Shown here piece after piece: positions 43,118-57,751 of a DNA stretch of 64,000 nt (position 1 is the stretch's first letter; each line of letters opens with the position of its first letter). Below the pieces are notes generated by a model. The model worked only from the letters and a program-made list of their open reading frames with translations. It made no database searches and was not told where the DNA came from. The DNA lies in assembly GCF_050947335.1 (NCBI RefSeq), contig NW_027474173.1, positions 1 through 64,000 of the forward strand. The letters are read 5' to 3'. The DNA is from Megachile rotundata (taxonomy: Eukaryota; Arthropoda; Insecta; Hymenoptera; Megachilidae). A program made the position numbers and the translations under genes.

Positions 43118-46100
43118 ATTATGCTTATATGATCGATAGAACGACAATTACTATACTCACTACTCTTAGTATTATCAATCTAACTCACATTATTAGCCAT
43201 ATTATGCTTATATGATCGATAGAACGACAATTACTATACTTATTACTCTTATTGTTATCAATCTAACTCATATTGTTAGCCATATTATGCTTATATGATC
43301 GATAGAACGAGAAATACTATACTCACTACTCTCAGTATTGTCAATCTAACTCATATTATTAGCCATATTATGCTTATATGATCGATAGAACGAGAATTAC
43401 TATACTCACTACTCTTAGTATTATCAATCTAACTCATATTATTAGCCATATTATGCTTAAATGATCGATAGAACGACAATTACTATACTTATTACTCTTA
43501 TTGTTATCAATCTAACTCATATTGTTAGACATATTATGCTTATATGATCGATAGAACGAGAATTACTATACTCACTACTCTTAGTATTATCAATCTAACT
43601 CATATTATTAACCATATTATGCAAATTTGATCGATAGAACGACAATCACTAAACTCATTACTCTTATTATTATCAATCTAACTCATATTATTAGCCATAT
43701 TATGCTTATATGATCGATAGAATGAGAATTACTACACTCACTACTCTTAGTATTATCACTCTAACTCATATTATTAGCCATATTATGCTTATATGATCGA
43801 TAGAACGACAATTACTATACTTATTACTCTTATTGTTATCAATCTAACTCATATTGTTAGCCATATTATGCTTAAATGATCGATAGAACGAGAATTACTA
43901 TACTCACTACTCTTAGTATTGTCAATCTAACTCATATTATTAGCCATATTATGCTTATATTATCGATAGAACGACAATTACTATACTTATCACTCTTATT
44001 ATTATGAATCTAACTCATATTATTAGCCATATTATGCTTATATGATCGATAGAATGACAATTACTATACTTATTACTCTTATTATTATCAATCTAACTCA
44101 TATTATTAACCATATTATGCTTATATGATCGATAGAACGACAATTACTATACTTATTACTCTTATTATTATAAATATAACTCATATTATTAGCCATATTA
44201 TGCTTATATGATCGATAGAACGACAATTACTATACACATTACTCTTACTATTATCAATCTAACTCATATTATTAACCACATTATGCAGATATGATCGATA
44301 GAACGAGAATTACTATACTTACTACTCTTAGTATTATCAATCTAACTCATATTATTAGCCATATTATGCTTAAATGATCGATAGAACGACAATTACTGTA
44401 CCTATTACTCTTATTATTATTAATTTAACACATATTATTAGCCATATTATGCTTATATGATTGACAGGACGACAATTACTATACTTATTACACTCACTGT
44501 TATCAATCTAACTCATATTATTAACCATATTATGCAAATTTGATCGATAGGACGACAATCACTAAACTCATTACTCTTATTATTATCAATCTAACTCATA
44601 TTATTAGCCATATTATGCTTATATGATCGATAGAATGAGAATTACTACACTCACTACTCTTAGTATTATCACTCTAACTCATATTATTAGCCATATTATG
44701 CTTATATGATCGATAGAACGACAATTACTATACTTATTACTCTTATTGTTATCAATCTAACTCATATTATTAGCCATATTATGCTTATATGATCGATAGA
44801 ACGACAATTACTATACTTATTACTCTTATTATTCTAAATATAACTCATATTATTAGCCATATTATGCTTATATGATCGATAGAACGAGAATTACTATACT
44901 CACTACTCTTAGTATTATCAGTCTAACTCATATTATTAGCCATATTATGCTTATATTATCGATAGAACGACAATTACTATACTTATCACTCTTATTATTA
45001 TGAATCTAACTCATATTATTAGCCATATTATGCTTATATGATCGATAGAATGACAATTACTATACTTATTACTCTTACTATTATCAATCTAACTCATATT
45101 ATTAACCATATTATGCTTATATGATCGATAGAACGACAATTACTATACTTATTACTCTTATCATTATAAATATAACTCATATTATTAGCCATATTATGCT
45201 TATATGATCGATAGAACGACAATTACTATACACATTACTCTTTCTATTATCAATCTAACTCATATTATTAACCACATTATGCAGATATGATCGATAGAAC
45301 GAGAATTACTATACTTACTACTCTTAGTATTATCAATCTAACTCATATTATTAGCCATATTATGCTTAAATGATCGATAGAACGACAATTACTGTACCTA
45401 TTACTCTTATTATTATTAATTTAACACATATTATTAGCCATATTATGCTTATATGATTGACAAGACGACAATTACTATACTTATTACACTCACTGTTATC
45501 AATCTAACTCATATTATTAACCATATTATGCTTATATGATCGATAGAACGAGAATTACTATACTCATTACTCTTATTATTATCAATGTAACTCATATTAT
45601 TAACCATATTATGCCGATATGATCGATAGCACGACATTTAATATCATTATTACTCTTATTATTATGAACCTAACTCATATTATTAGCCATATTATGCTTG
45701 TATGATCGATAGAACTACAATTACTATACTCATTACTCTTATTGTTATCAACCTAACTCATATTATTGGCCATATTATGCTTATATGATCGATAGAACGA
45801 CAATTACTACACTTATTACTCTTATTATTATCAATCTAACTCATATTATTAGCCATATTATGCTTAAATGATCGATAGAACGACAATTACTACACTTATT
45901 ACTCTTATTATTATCAATCTAACTCATATTATTAGCCATATTATGCTTATATGAGCAATAGAACTACAACTACTATACTTATTACTCTTATTATTATCAA
46001 TCTAACTCATATTATTAACCATATTATGCAGATATGATCGATAGAACGACAATTACTATACTTATTACTTTTATTGTTATCAATCTAACTCATATTATTA

Positions 46101-46935
46101 GCCACATTATGCTTAAATGATCGATAGAACGATAATTACTATACTTATTACTCTTATTATTATCAATCTAACTCATATTATTAGCCATATTATGCTTATA
46201 TGATCGATAGAACGACAATTACTATACTTATTACACTCACTATTATCAATCTAACTCATATTATTAACCATATTATGCAGATATGATCGATAGCACGACA
46301 TTTACTATACCTATTACTCTTATTATTATCGGCCTAACTCATATTATTAGACGTATTATGCTTATATGATCGACAGAACGACAACTACTATATTTATTAC
46401 ACTCACTGTTATCAATCTAACTCATATTATTAACCATATTATGCAAATTTGATCGATAGAACGACAATCACTATACATATTAGTCTTATTATTATCAACC
46501 TAACTCATATTATTAGCCATATTATGCTTAAATGATCGATAGAACGACAATTACTATACTTATTACTCGTATTATTATCAATCTAACTCATATTATTAAC
46601 AATATTATGCTTATAATATCGATAGAACGACAATTACTATACTTATTACTGTTATTTTTATCAATCTAACTCATATTATTAGCCATATTATGCTTAAATG
46701 ATCGATAGAACTACAATTACTATACTCATTGCTCTTATTATTATCAATCTAACTCATATTATTAGCCATATTATGCTTATATGATCGATAGAATGAGAAT
46801 TACTATACTCACTACTCTTAGTATTATCACTCTAACTCATATTATTAGCCATATTATGCTTATATGATCGTTAGAACGACAATTACTATACTTATTACTC
46901 TTATTGTTATCAATCTAACTCATATTTTTAGCCAT
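43118..46935 (+). repeat. 59-monomer block, copy 2
   Basis: Matches 38221 onward at 4897 bp (59 x 83): CACATTATTAGCC at 38289 and 43186, GCAGATATG at 39388 and 44285 and at 40384 and 45281. Past about 45750 the offset is 58 monomers (4814 bp): AGACGTATTATG at 41535 and 46349, GATCGTTAG at 42055 and 46869. Exactly one monomer is missing here, at the step from TATTACCC to TATTGGCC near 45755-45770. Confidence 0.85.
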
Positions 46936-49574
46936 ATTATGCTTATATGATCGATAGAACGAGAATTACTATACTCACTACTCTTAGTATTATCAATCTA
47001 ACTCACATTATTGGCCATATTATGCTTATATGATCGATAGAACGACAATTACTATACTTATTACTCTTATTGTTATCAATCTAACTCATATTGTTAGCCA
47101 TATTATGCTTATATGATCGATAGAACGAGAAATACTATACTCACTACTCTTAGTATTGTCAATCTAACTCATATTATTAGCCATATTATGCTTATATGAT
47201 CGATAGAACGAGAATTACTATACTCACTACTCTTAGTATTATCAATCTAACTCATATTATTAGCCATATTATGCTTAAATGATCGATAGAACGACAATTA
47301 CTATACTTATTACTCTTATTGTTATCAATCTAACTCATATTGTTAGACATATTATGCTTATATGATCGATAGAACGAGAATTACTATACTCACTACTCTT
47401 AGTATTATCAATCTAACTCATATTATTAACCATATTATGCAAATTTGATCGATAGAACGACAATCACTAAACTCATTACTCTTATTATTATCAATCTAAC
47501 TCATATTATTAGCCATATTATGCTTATATGATCGATAGAATGAGAATTACTACACTCACTACTCTTAGTATTATCACTCGAACTCATATTATTAGCCATA
47601 TTATGCTTATATGATCGATAGAACGACAATTACTATACTTATTACTCTTATTGTTATCAATCTAACTCATATTGTTAGCCATATTATGCTTAAATGATCG
47701 ATAGAACGAGAATTACTATACTCACTACTCTTAGTATTGTCAATCTAACTCATATTATTAGCCATATTATGCTTATATTATCGATAGAACGACAATTACT
47801 ATACTTATCACTCTTATTATTATGAATCTAACTCATATTATTAGCCATATTATGCTTATATGATCGATAGAATGACAATTACTATACTTATTACTCTTAT
47901 TATTATCAACCTAACTCATATTATTAACCATATTATGCTTACATGATCGATAGAACGACAATTACTATACTTATTACTCTTATTATTATAAATATAACTC
48001 ATATTATTAGCCATATTATGCTTATATGATCGATAGAACGACAATTACTATACACATTACTCTTACTATTATCAATCTAACTCATATTATTAACCACATT
48101 ATGCAGATATGATCGATAGAACGAGAATTACTATACTTACTACTCTTAGTATTATCAATCTAACTCATATTATTAGCCATATTATGCTTAAATGATCGAT
48201 AGAACGACAATTACTGTACCTATTACTCTTATTATTATTAATTTAACACATATTATTAGCCATATTATGCTTATATGATTGACAGGACGACAATTACTAT
48301 ACCTATTACACTCACTGTTATCAATCTAACTCATATTATTAACCATATTATGCAAATTTGATCGATAGGACGACAATCACTAAACTCATTACTCTTATTA
48401 TTATCAATGTAACTCATATTATTAACCATATTATGCCGATATGATCGATAGCACGACATTTAATATCATTATTACTCTTATTATTATGAACCTAACTCAT
48501 ATTATTAGCCATATTATTCTTGTATGATCGATAGAACTACAATTACTATACTCATTACTCTTATTGTTATCAACCTAACTCATATTATTACCCATATTAT
48601 GCTTATATGATCGATAGAACGACATTTACTATACTTATTACACTTCCTATTATCAATCTAACTTATATTATTGGCCATATTATGCTTATATGATCGATAG
48701 AACGACAATTACTACACTTATTACTCTTATTATTATCAATCTAACTCATATTATTAGCCATATTATGCTTAAATGATCGATAGAACGACAATTACTACAC
48801 TTATTACTCTTATTATTATCAATCTAACTCACATTATTAGCCATATTATGCTTATATGAGCAATAGAACTACAACTACTATACTTATTACTCTTATTATT
48901 ATCAATCTAACTCATATTATTAACCATATTATGCAGATATGATCGATAGAACGACAATTACTATACTAATTACTTTTATTGTTATCAATCTAACTCATAT
49001 TATTAGCCATATTATGCTTAAATGATCGATAGAACGATAATTACTATACTTATTACTCTTATTATTATCAATCTAACTCATATTATTAGCCATATTATGC
49101 TTATATGATCGATAGAACGACAATTACTATACTTATTACACTCACTATTATCAATCTAACTCATATTATTAACCATATTATGCAGATATGATCGATAGCA
49201 CGTCATTTACTATACCTATTACTCTTATTATTATCAGCCTAACTCATATTATTAGACGTATTATGCTTATATGATCGACAGAACGACAACTACTATATTT
49301 ATTACACTCACTGTTATCAATCTAACTCATATTATTAACCATATTATGCAAATTTATTCGATAGAACGACAATCACTATACATATTAGTCTTATTATTAT
49401 CAACCTAACTCATATTATTAGCCATATTATGCTTAAATGATCGATAGAACGACAATTACTATACTTATTACTCGTATTATTATCAATCTAACTCATATTA
49501 TTAACAATATTATGCTTATAATATCGACAGAACGACAATTACTATACTTATTACTGTTATTTTTATCAATCTAA
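46936..49574 (+). repeat. partial third copy of the 59-mer start plus old-type monomers
   Basis: From about 46950 to 48400 this repeats 43130-44580 at 3818 bp (46 monomers): the CACATTATT variant at 43186 and 47004, GCAGATATG at 44285 and 48103. At about 48400 it switches from a GCAAATTTG monomer to an AATGTAACTC/GCCGATATG pair and then follows the order typical of 2.2-3.5 kb, ending with the AGACGTATTATG cassette (49254) and a hairpin-type monomer (about 49515). Confidence 0.75.
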
Positions 49575-50985
49575 CTCATATTATTAGCCATATTATGCTT
49601 AAATGATCGATAGAACTACAATTACTATACTCATTGCTCTTATTATTATCAATCTAACTCATATTATTAGCCATATTATGCTTATATGATCGATGGAATG
49701 AGAATTACTATACTCACTACTCTTAGTATTATCACTCTAACTCATATTATTAGCCATATTATGGTTATATGATCGATAGAACGACAATTACTATACTTAT
49801 TACTCTTATTGTTATCAATCTAACTCATATTATTAGCCATATTATGCTTAAATGATCGATAGAACTACAATTACTATACTCATTGCTCTTATTATTATCA
49901 ATCTAACTCATATTATTAGCCATATTATGCTTATATGATCGATAGAATGAGAATTACTATACATATTACTCTTATTGTTATCAATCTAACTCATGTTATT
50001 AGCCATATTATGCTTATATGTTCGATAGAACGAGAATTACTATACTCACTACTCTTAGTATTATCAATCTAACTCATATTATTAGCCATATTATGCTTAT
50101 ATGATCGATAGAACGAGAATTACTATACTCACTACTCTTAGTATTATCAATCTAACTCATATTATTAGCCATATTATGCTTAAATGATCGATAGAACGAC
50201 AATTACTATACTTATTACACTTATTGTTATCAATCTAACTCATATTGTTAGACATATTATGCTTATATGATCGATAGAACGAGAATTACTATACTCACTA
50301 CTCTTATTATTATCAATCTAACTCATATTATTAACCATATTATGCAAATTTGATCGATAGAACGACAATCACTAAACTCATTACTCTTATTATTATCAAT
50401 CTAACTCATATTATTAGCCATATTATGCTTATATGATCGATAGAATGAGAATTACTACACTCACTACTCTTAGTATTATCAATCTAACTCATATTATTAG
50501 CCATATTATGCTTAAATGATCGATAGATCGACAATTACTATACTTATTACTGTTACTATTATCAATCTAACTCATATTATTAGCCATATTATGCTTAAAT
50601 GATCGATAGAACGACAATTACTATACTTATTACTCTTATTATTATCAATCTAACTCATATTATTAGCCATATTATGCTTATATGATCGATAGAATGAGAA
50701 TTACTATACTCACTACTCTTAGTATTATCACTCTAGCTCATATTATTAGCCATATTATGCTTATATGATCGATAGAACGACAATTACTATACATATTACT
50801 CTTATTGTTATCAATCTAACTCATATTATTAGCCATATTATGCTTATATGATCGATAGAACGACAATTACTATACATATTACTCTTATTGTTATCAATCT
50901 AACTCATATTATTAGCCATATTATGCTTATATGTTCGATAGAACGAGAATTACTATACTCACTACTCTTAGTATTATCAATCTAA
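49575..50985 (+). repeat. 17-monomer higher-order repeat, unit 1 (1411 bp)
   Basis: Seventeen monomers in fixed order. Diagnostic members are CGATGGAATGAG (about 49691), ATGGTTATATG (49761), TCATGTTATTAG (49991), a GCAAATTTG monomer (about 50346) and CTCTAGCTCAT (about 50731). The ATGGTTATATG mark recurs at 51172, 52583, 54492 and 55903, spaced 17, 17, 23 and 17 monomers apart. TCATGTTATTAG is specific to this unit and its duplicate at 53311. Confidence 0.88.
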
Positions 50986-52396
50986 CTCATATTATTAGCC
51001 ATATTATGCTTAAATGATCGATAGAACTACAATTACTATACTCATTGCTCTTATTATTATCAATCTAACTCATATTATTAGCCATATTATGCTTATATGA
51101 TCGATGGAATGAGAATTACTATACTCACTACTCTTAGTATTATCACTCTAACTCATATTATTAGCCATATTATGGTTATATGATCGATAGAACGACAATT
51201 ACTATACTTATTACTCTTATTGTTATCAATCTAACTCATATTATTAGCCATATTATGCTTAAATGATCGATAGAACTACAATTACTATACTCATTGCTCT
51301 TATTATTATCAATCTAACTCATATTATTAGCCATATTATGCTTATATGATCGATAGAATGAGAATTACTATACATATTACTCTTATTGCTATCAATCTAA
51401 CTCATATTATTAGCCATATTATGCTTATATGTTCGATAGAACGAGAATTACTATACTCACTACTCTTAGTATTATCAATCTAACTCATATTATTAGCCAT
51501 ATTATGCTTATATGATCGATAGAACGAGAATTACTATACTCACTACTCTTAGTATTATCAATCTAACTCATATTATTAGCCATATTATGCTTAAATGATC
51601 GATAGAACGACAATTACTATACTTATTACACTTATTGTTATCAATCTAACTCATATTGTTAGACATATTATGCTTATATGATCGATAGAACGAGAATTAC
51701 TATACTCACTACTCTTATTATTATCAATCTAACTCATATTATTAACCATATTATGCAAATTTGATCGATAGAACGACAATCACTAAACTCATTACTCTTA
51801 TTATTATCAATCTAACTCATATTATTAGCCATATTATGCTTATATGATCGATAGAATGAGAATTACTACACTCACTACTCTTAGTATTATCAATCTAACT
51901 CATATTATTAGCCATATTATGCTTAAATGATCGATAGATCGACAATTACTATACTTATTACTGTTACTATTATCAATCTAACTCATATTATTAGCCATAT
52001 TATGCTTAAATGATCGATAGAACGACAATTACTATACTTATTACTCTTATTATTATCAATCTAACTCATATTATTAGCCATATTATGCTTATATGATCGA
52101 TAGAATGAGAATTACTATACTCACTACTCTTAGTATTATCACTCTAGCTCATATTATTAGCCATATTGTGCTTATATGATCGATAGAACGACAATTACTA
52201 TACATATTACTCTTATTGTTATCAATCTAACTCATATTATTAGCCATATTATGCTTATATGATCGATAGAACGACAATTACTATACGTATTACTCTTATT
52301 GTTATCAATCTAACTCATATTATTAGCCATATTATGCTTATATGTTCGATAGAACGAGAATTACTATACTCACTACTCTTAGTATTATCAATCTAA
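50986..52396 (+). repeat. 17-monomer higher-order repeat, unit 2 (1411 bp)
   Basis: A complete unit directly following unit 1 at an exact 1411-bp offset. Unit-specific changes are TATTGCTATC (about 51388), GCCATATTGTGC (about 52163) and TATACGTATT (about 52284). The first is shared with its 3320-bp duplicate at 54708; the other two are not, so they arose after the 40-monomer duplication. Confidence 0.88.
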
Positions 52397-53265
52397 CTCA
52401 TATTATTAGCCATATTATGCTTAAATGATCGATAGAACTACAATTACTATACTCATTGCTCTTATTATTATCAATCTAACTCATATTATTAGCCATATTA
52501 TGCTTATATGATCGATGGAATGAGAATTACTATACTCACTACTCTTAGTATTATCACTCTAACTCATATTATTAGCCATATTATGGTTATATGATCGATA
52601 GAACGACAATTACTATACTTATTACTCTTATTGTTATCAATCTAACTCATATTATTAGCCATATTATGCTTAAATGATCGATAGAACTACAATTACTATA
52701 CTCATTGCTCTTATTATTATCAATCTAACTCATATTATTAGCCATATTATGCTTATATGATCGATAGAATGAGAATTACTATACATATTACTCTTATTTT
52801 TATCAATCTAACTCATATTATTAGCCATATTATGCTTATATGTTCGATAGAACGAGAATTACTATACTCACTACTCTTAGTATTATCAATCTAACTCATA
52901 TTATTAGCCATATTATGCTTATATGATCGATAGAACGAGAATTACTATACTCACTACTCTTAGTATTATCAATCTAACTCATATTATTAGCCATATTATG
53001 CTTAAATGATCGATAGAACGACAATTACTATACTTATTACTCTTATTGTTATCAATCTAACTCATATTGTTAGACATATTATGCTTATATGATCGATAGA
53101 ACGAGAATTACTATACTCACTACTCTTATTATTATCAATCTAACTCATATTATTAACCATATTATGCAAATTTGATCGATAGAACGACAATCACTAAACT
53201 CATTACTCTTATTATTATCAATCTAACTCATATTATTAGCCATATTATGCTTATATGATCGATAG
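52397..53265 (+). repeat. 17-monomer higher-order repeat, unit 3, truncated
   Basis: About 10.5 monomers that follow unit 2 at 1411 bp, with ATGGTTATATG at 52583 and a private TATTTTTATC (about 52794). It breaks off at 53206-53265 where the sequence switches back to the middle of unit 1. The switch is the junction of the 40-monomer duplication and stays in monomer register. Confidence 0.85.
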
Positions 53266-54305
53266 AATGAGAATTACTATACATATTACTCTTATTGTTA
53301 TCAATCTAACTCATGTTATTAGCCATATTATGCTTATATGTTCGATAGAACGAGAATTACTATACTCACTACTCTTAGTATTATCAATCTAACTCATATT
53401 ATTAGCCATATTATGCTTATATGATCGATAGAACGAGAATTACTATACTCACTACTCTTAGTATTATCAATCTAACTCATATTATTAGCCATATTATGCT
53501 TAAATGATCGATAGAACGACAATTACTATACTTATTACACTTATTGTTATCAATCTAACTCATATTGTTAGACATATTATGCTTATATGATCGATAGAAC
53601 GAGAATTACTATACTCACTACTCTTATTATTATCAATCTAACTCATATTATTAACCATATTATGCAAATTTGATCGATAGAACGACAATCACTAAACTCA
53701 TTACTCTTATTATTATCAATCTAACTCATATTATTAGCCATATTATGCTTATATGATCGATAGAATGAGAATTACTACACTCACTACTCTTAGTATTATC
53801 AATCTAACTCATATTATTAGCCATATTATGCTTAAATGATCGATAGATCGACAATTACTATACTTATTACTGTTACTATTATCAATCTAACTCATATTAT
53901 TAGCCATATTATGCTTAAATGATCGATAGAACGACAATTACTATACTTATTACTCTTATTATTATCAATCTAACTCATATTATTAGCCATATTATGCTTA
54001 TATGATCGATAGAATGAGAATTACTATACTCACTACTCTTAGTATTATCACTCTAGCTCATATTATTAGCCATATTATGCTTATATGATCGATAGAACGA
54101 CAATTACTATACATATTACTCTTATTGTTATCAATCTAACTCATATTATTAGCCATATTATGCTTATATGATCGATAGAACGACAATTACTATACATATT
54201 ACTCTTATTGTTATCAATCTAACTCATATTATTAGCCATATTATGCTTATATGTTCGATAGAACGAGAATTACTATACTCACTACTCTTAGTATTATCAA
54301 TCTAA
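53266..54305 (+). repeat. 17-monomer higher-order repeat, 5'-truncated copy of unit 1
   Basis: The last 12.5 monomers of unit 1, copied by the 40-monomer duplication. It lacks the ATGGTTATATG monomer but has TCATGTTATTAG (53311) and CTCTAGCTCAT (about 54051). Confidence 0.82.
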
Positions 54306-55716
54306 CTCATATTATTAGCCATATTATGCTTAAATGATCGATAGAACTACAATTACTATACTCATTGCTCTTATTATTATCAATCTAACTCATATTATTA
54401 GCCATATTATGCTTATATGATCGATGGAATGAGAATTACTATACTCACTACTCTTAGTATTATCACTCTAACTCATATTATTAGCCATATTATGGTTATA
54501 TGATCGATAGAACGACAATTACTATACTTATTACTCTTATTGTTATCAATCTAACTCATATTATTAGCCATATTATGCTTAAATGATCGATAGAACTACA
54601 ATTACTATACTCATTGCTCTTATTATTATCAATCTAACTCATATTATTAGCCATATTATGCTTATATGATCGATAGAATGAGAATTACTATACATATTAC
54701 TCTTATTGCTATCAATCTAACTCATATTATTAGCCATATTATGCTTATATGTTCGATAGAACGAGAATTACTATACTCACTACTCTTAGTATTATCAATC
54801 TAACTCATATTATTAGCCATATTATGCTTATATGATCGATAGAACGAGAATTACTATACTCACTACTCTTAGTATTATCAATCTAACTCATATTATTAGC
54901 CATATTATGCTTAAATGATCGATAGAACGACAATTACTATACTTATTACACTTATTGTTATCAATCTAACTCATATTGTTAGACATATTATGCTTATATG
55001 ATCGATAGAACGAGAATTACTATACTCACTACTCTTATTATTATCAATCTAACTCATATTATTAACCATATTATGCAAATTTGATCGATAGAACGACAAT
55101 CACTAAACTCATTACTCTTATTATTATCAATCTAACTCATATTATTAGCCATATTATGCTTATATGATCGATAGAATGAGAATTACTACACTCACTACTC
55201 TTAGTATTATCAATCTAACTCATATTATTAGCCATATTATGCTTAAATGATCGATAGATCGACAATTACTATACTTATTACTGTTACTATTATCAATCTA
55301 ACTCATATTATTAGCCATATTATGCTTAAATGATCGATAGAACGACAATTACTATACTTATTACTCTTATTATTATCAATCTAACTCATATTATTAGCCA
55401 TATTATGCTTATATGATCGATAGAATGAGAATTACTATACTCACTACTCTTAGTATTATCACTCTAGCTCATATTATTAGCCATATTATGCTTATATGAT
55501 CGATAGAACGACAATTACTATACATATTACTCTTATTGTTATCAATCTAACTCATATTATTAGCCATATTATGCTTATATGATCGATAGAACGACAATTA
55601 CTATACATATTACTCTTATTGTTATCAATCTAACTCATATTATTAGCCATATTATGCTTATATGTTCGATAGAACGAGAATTACTATACTCACTACTCTT
55701 AGTATTATCAATCTAA
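54306..55716 (+). repeat. 17-monomer higher-order repeat, unit 4 (duplicate of unit 2)
   Basis: A complete 1411-bp unit with ATGGTTATATG at 54492 and TATTGCTATC near 54708. It equals unit 2 at 3320 bp except for the private changes of unit 2 near 52168 and 52287. Confidence 0.85.
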
Positions 55717-56990
55717 CTCATATTATTAGCCATATTATGCTTAAATGATCGATAGAACTACAATTACTATACTCATTGCTCTTATTATTATCAATCTAAC
55801 TCATATTATTAGCCATATTATGCTTATATGATCGATGGAATGAGAATTACTATACTCACTACTCTTAGTATTATCACTCTAACTCATATTATTAGCCATA
55901 TTATGGTTATATGATCGATAGAACGACAATTACTATACTTATTACTCTTATTGTTATCAATCTAACTCATATTATTAGCCATATTATGCTTAAATGATCG
56001 ATAGAACTACAATTACTATACTCATTGCTCTTATTATTATCAATCTAACTCATATTATTAGCCATATTATGCTTATATGATCGATAGAATGAGAATTACT
56101 ATACATATTACTCTTATTTTTATCAATCTAACTCATATTATTAGCCATATTATGCTTATATGTTCGATAGAACGAGAATTACTATACTCACTACTCTTAG
56201 TATTATCAATCTAACTCATATTATTAGCCATATTATGCTTATATGATCGATAGAACGAGAATTACTATACTCACTACTCTTAGTATTATCAATCTAACTC
56301 ATATTATTAGCCATATTATGCTTAAATGATCGATAGAACGACAATTACTATACTTATTACTCTTATTGTTATCAATCTAACTCATATTGTTAGACATATT
56401 ATGCTTATATGATCGATAGAACGAGAATTACTATACTCACTACTCTTATTATTATCAATCTAACTCATATTATTAACCATATTATGCAAATTTGATCGAT
56501 AGAACGACAATCACTAAACTCATTACTCTTATTATTATCAATCTAACTCATATTATTAGCCATATTATGCTTATATGATCGATAGAATGAGAATTACTAC
56601 ACTCACTACTCTTAGTATTATCAATCTAACTCATATTATTAGCCATATTATGCTTAAATGATCGATAGATCGACAATTACTATACTTATTACTGTTACTA
56701 TTATCAATCTAACTCATATTATTAGCCATATTATGCTTAAATGATCGATAGAACGACAATTACTATACTTATTACTCTTATTATTATCAATCTAACTCAT
56801 ATTATTAGCCATATTATGCTTATATGATCGATAGAATGAGAATTACTATACTCACTACTCTTAGCATTATCACTCTAGCTCATATTATTAGCCATATTAT
56901 GCTTATATGATCGATAGAACGACAATTACTATACATATTACTCTTATTGTTATCAATCTAACTCATATTATTAGCCATATTATGCTTATA
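55717..56990 (+). repeat. 17-monomer higher-order repeat, unit 5, 3'-truncated
   Basis: About 15.3 monomers with ATGGTTATATG at 55903, TATTTTTATC near 56114 and a private TTAGCATTATC near 56863. The pattern stops at about 56992, where a GAGCAATAC monomer begins the next mosaic stretch. Confidence 0.82.
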
Positions 56991-57751
56991 TGAGCAATAC
57001 AACTACAACTACTATACTTATTACTCTTATTATCATCAATCTAACTCATATTATTAACCATATTATGCAGATATGATCGATAGAACTACAATTACTATAC
57101 TCATTACTCTTACTGTTATCAATCTAACTCATATTATTAGACATATTATGCTTATATGATCGATAGAACGACAATTACTATACTTATTACTCTTATTATT
57201 ATAAATATAACTCATATTATTAGCCATATTATGCTTATATGATCGATAGAACGAGAATTACTATACTTATTACTCGTATTATTATCAATCTAACTCATAT
57301 TATTAACAATATTATGCTTATAATATCGATAGAACGACAATTACTATACTTATTACTGTTATTTTTATCAATCTAACTCATATTATTAGCCATATTATGC
57401 TTAAATGATCGATAGAACTACAATTACTATACTCACTACTCTTAGTATTATCAATCTAACTCATATTATTAGCCATATTATGCTTATATGATCGATAGAA
57501 CGACAATTACTATACTTATTACTCTTATTGTTATCAATCTAACTCATATTGTTAGCCATATTATGCTTATATGATCGATAGAACGAGAATTACTATACTC
57601 ACTACTCTTAGTATTGTCAATCTAACTCATATTGTTAGCCATATTATGCTTATATGATCGATAGAACGAGAATTACTATACTCACTACTCTTAGTATTAT
57701 CAATCTAACTCATATTATTAACCATATTATGCAAATTTGATCGATAGAACG
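56991..57751 (+). repeat. mosaic satellite bridge
   Basis: About nine monomers joining the 17-mer region to block D copy 2. It contains a degenerate GAGCAATAC monomer (56992), a GCAGATATG monomer (57067), an ATAAATATAAC monomer and one hairpin-type monomer (about 57316), each known elsewhere but in a different order. From about 57500 it resembles 37080-37480 at 246 monomers. Confidence 0.65.

Larger units (their letters stand above)
37500..43150 (+). repeat. satellite block D, copy 1 (includes first 59-mer)
   Basis: Recurs at 57752-63110. The offset is 244 monomers for 37541-37740 and 240 monomers (19920 bp) from 38101 on, because the second copy lacks four monomers corresponding to about 37740-38060. 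Shared rare changes include CATATCATTAG (37541 and 57793), GATCCATAG (about 37571 and 57823), TTAGTCATATT (37631 and 57883), GATCGTTAG (42055 and 61975) and ACTCATACTATTAG (about 42187 and 62107). It contains nested 12-monomer and 26-monomer duplications. Confidence 0.85.
49886..56525 (+). repeat. 40-monomer tandem duplication (2 x 3320 bp) of the 17-mer region
   Basis: 49886-53205 and 53206-56525 are near-identical copies at 3320 bp (40 x 83). Shared rare changes: TCATGTTATTAG at 49991 and 53311, TATTGCTATC near 51388 and 54708, TATTTTTATC near 52794 and 56114. Left of 49886 the copies differ, and right of about 53265 copy 1 continues as copy 2, so the crossover lies within about 60 bp of 53206-53265. 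The duplication covers two and a third 17-mer units, which explains the 23-monomer spacing between the third and fourth ATGGTTATATG marks. Confidence 0.88.

Noticed and set aside
45700..45790. Assembly collapse as the cause of duplicated blocks and missing monomers
   Set aside because: Not excluded, but duplicates carry private substitutions on both sides of each junction and many offsets are supported by several independent rare changes, so most of the structure looks real. Raw reads would be needed to settle single-monomer differences.
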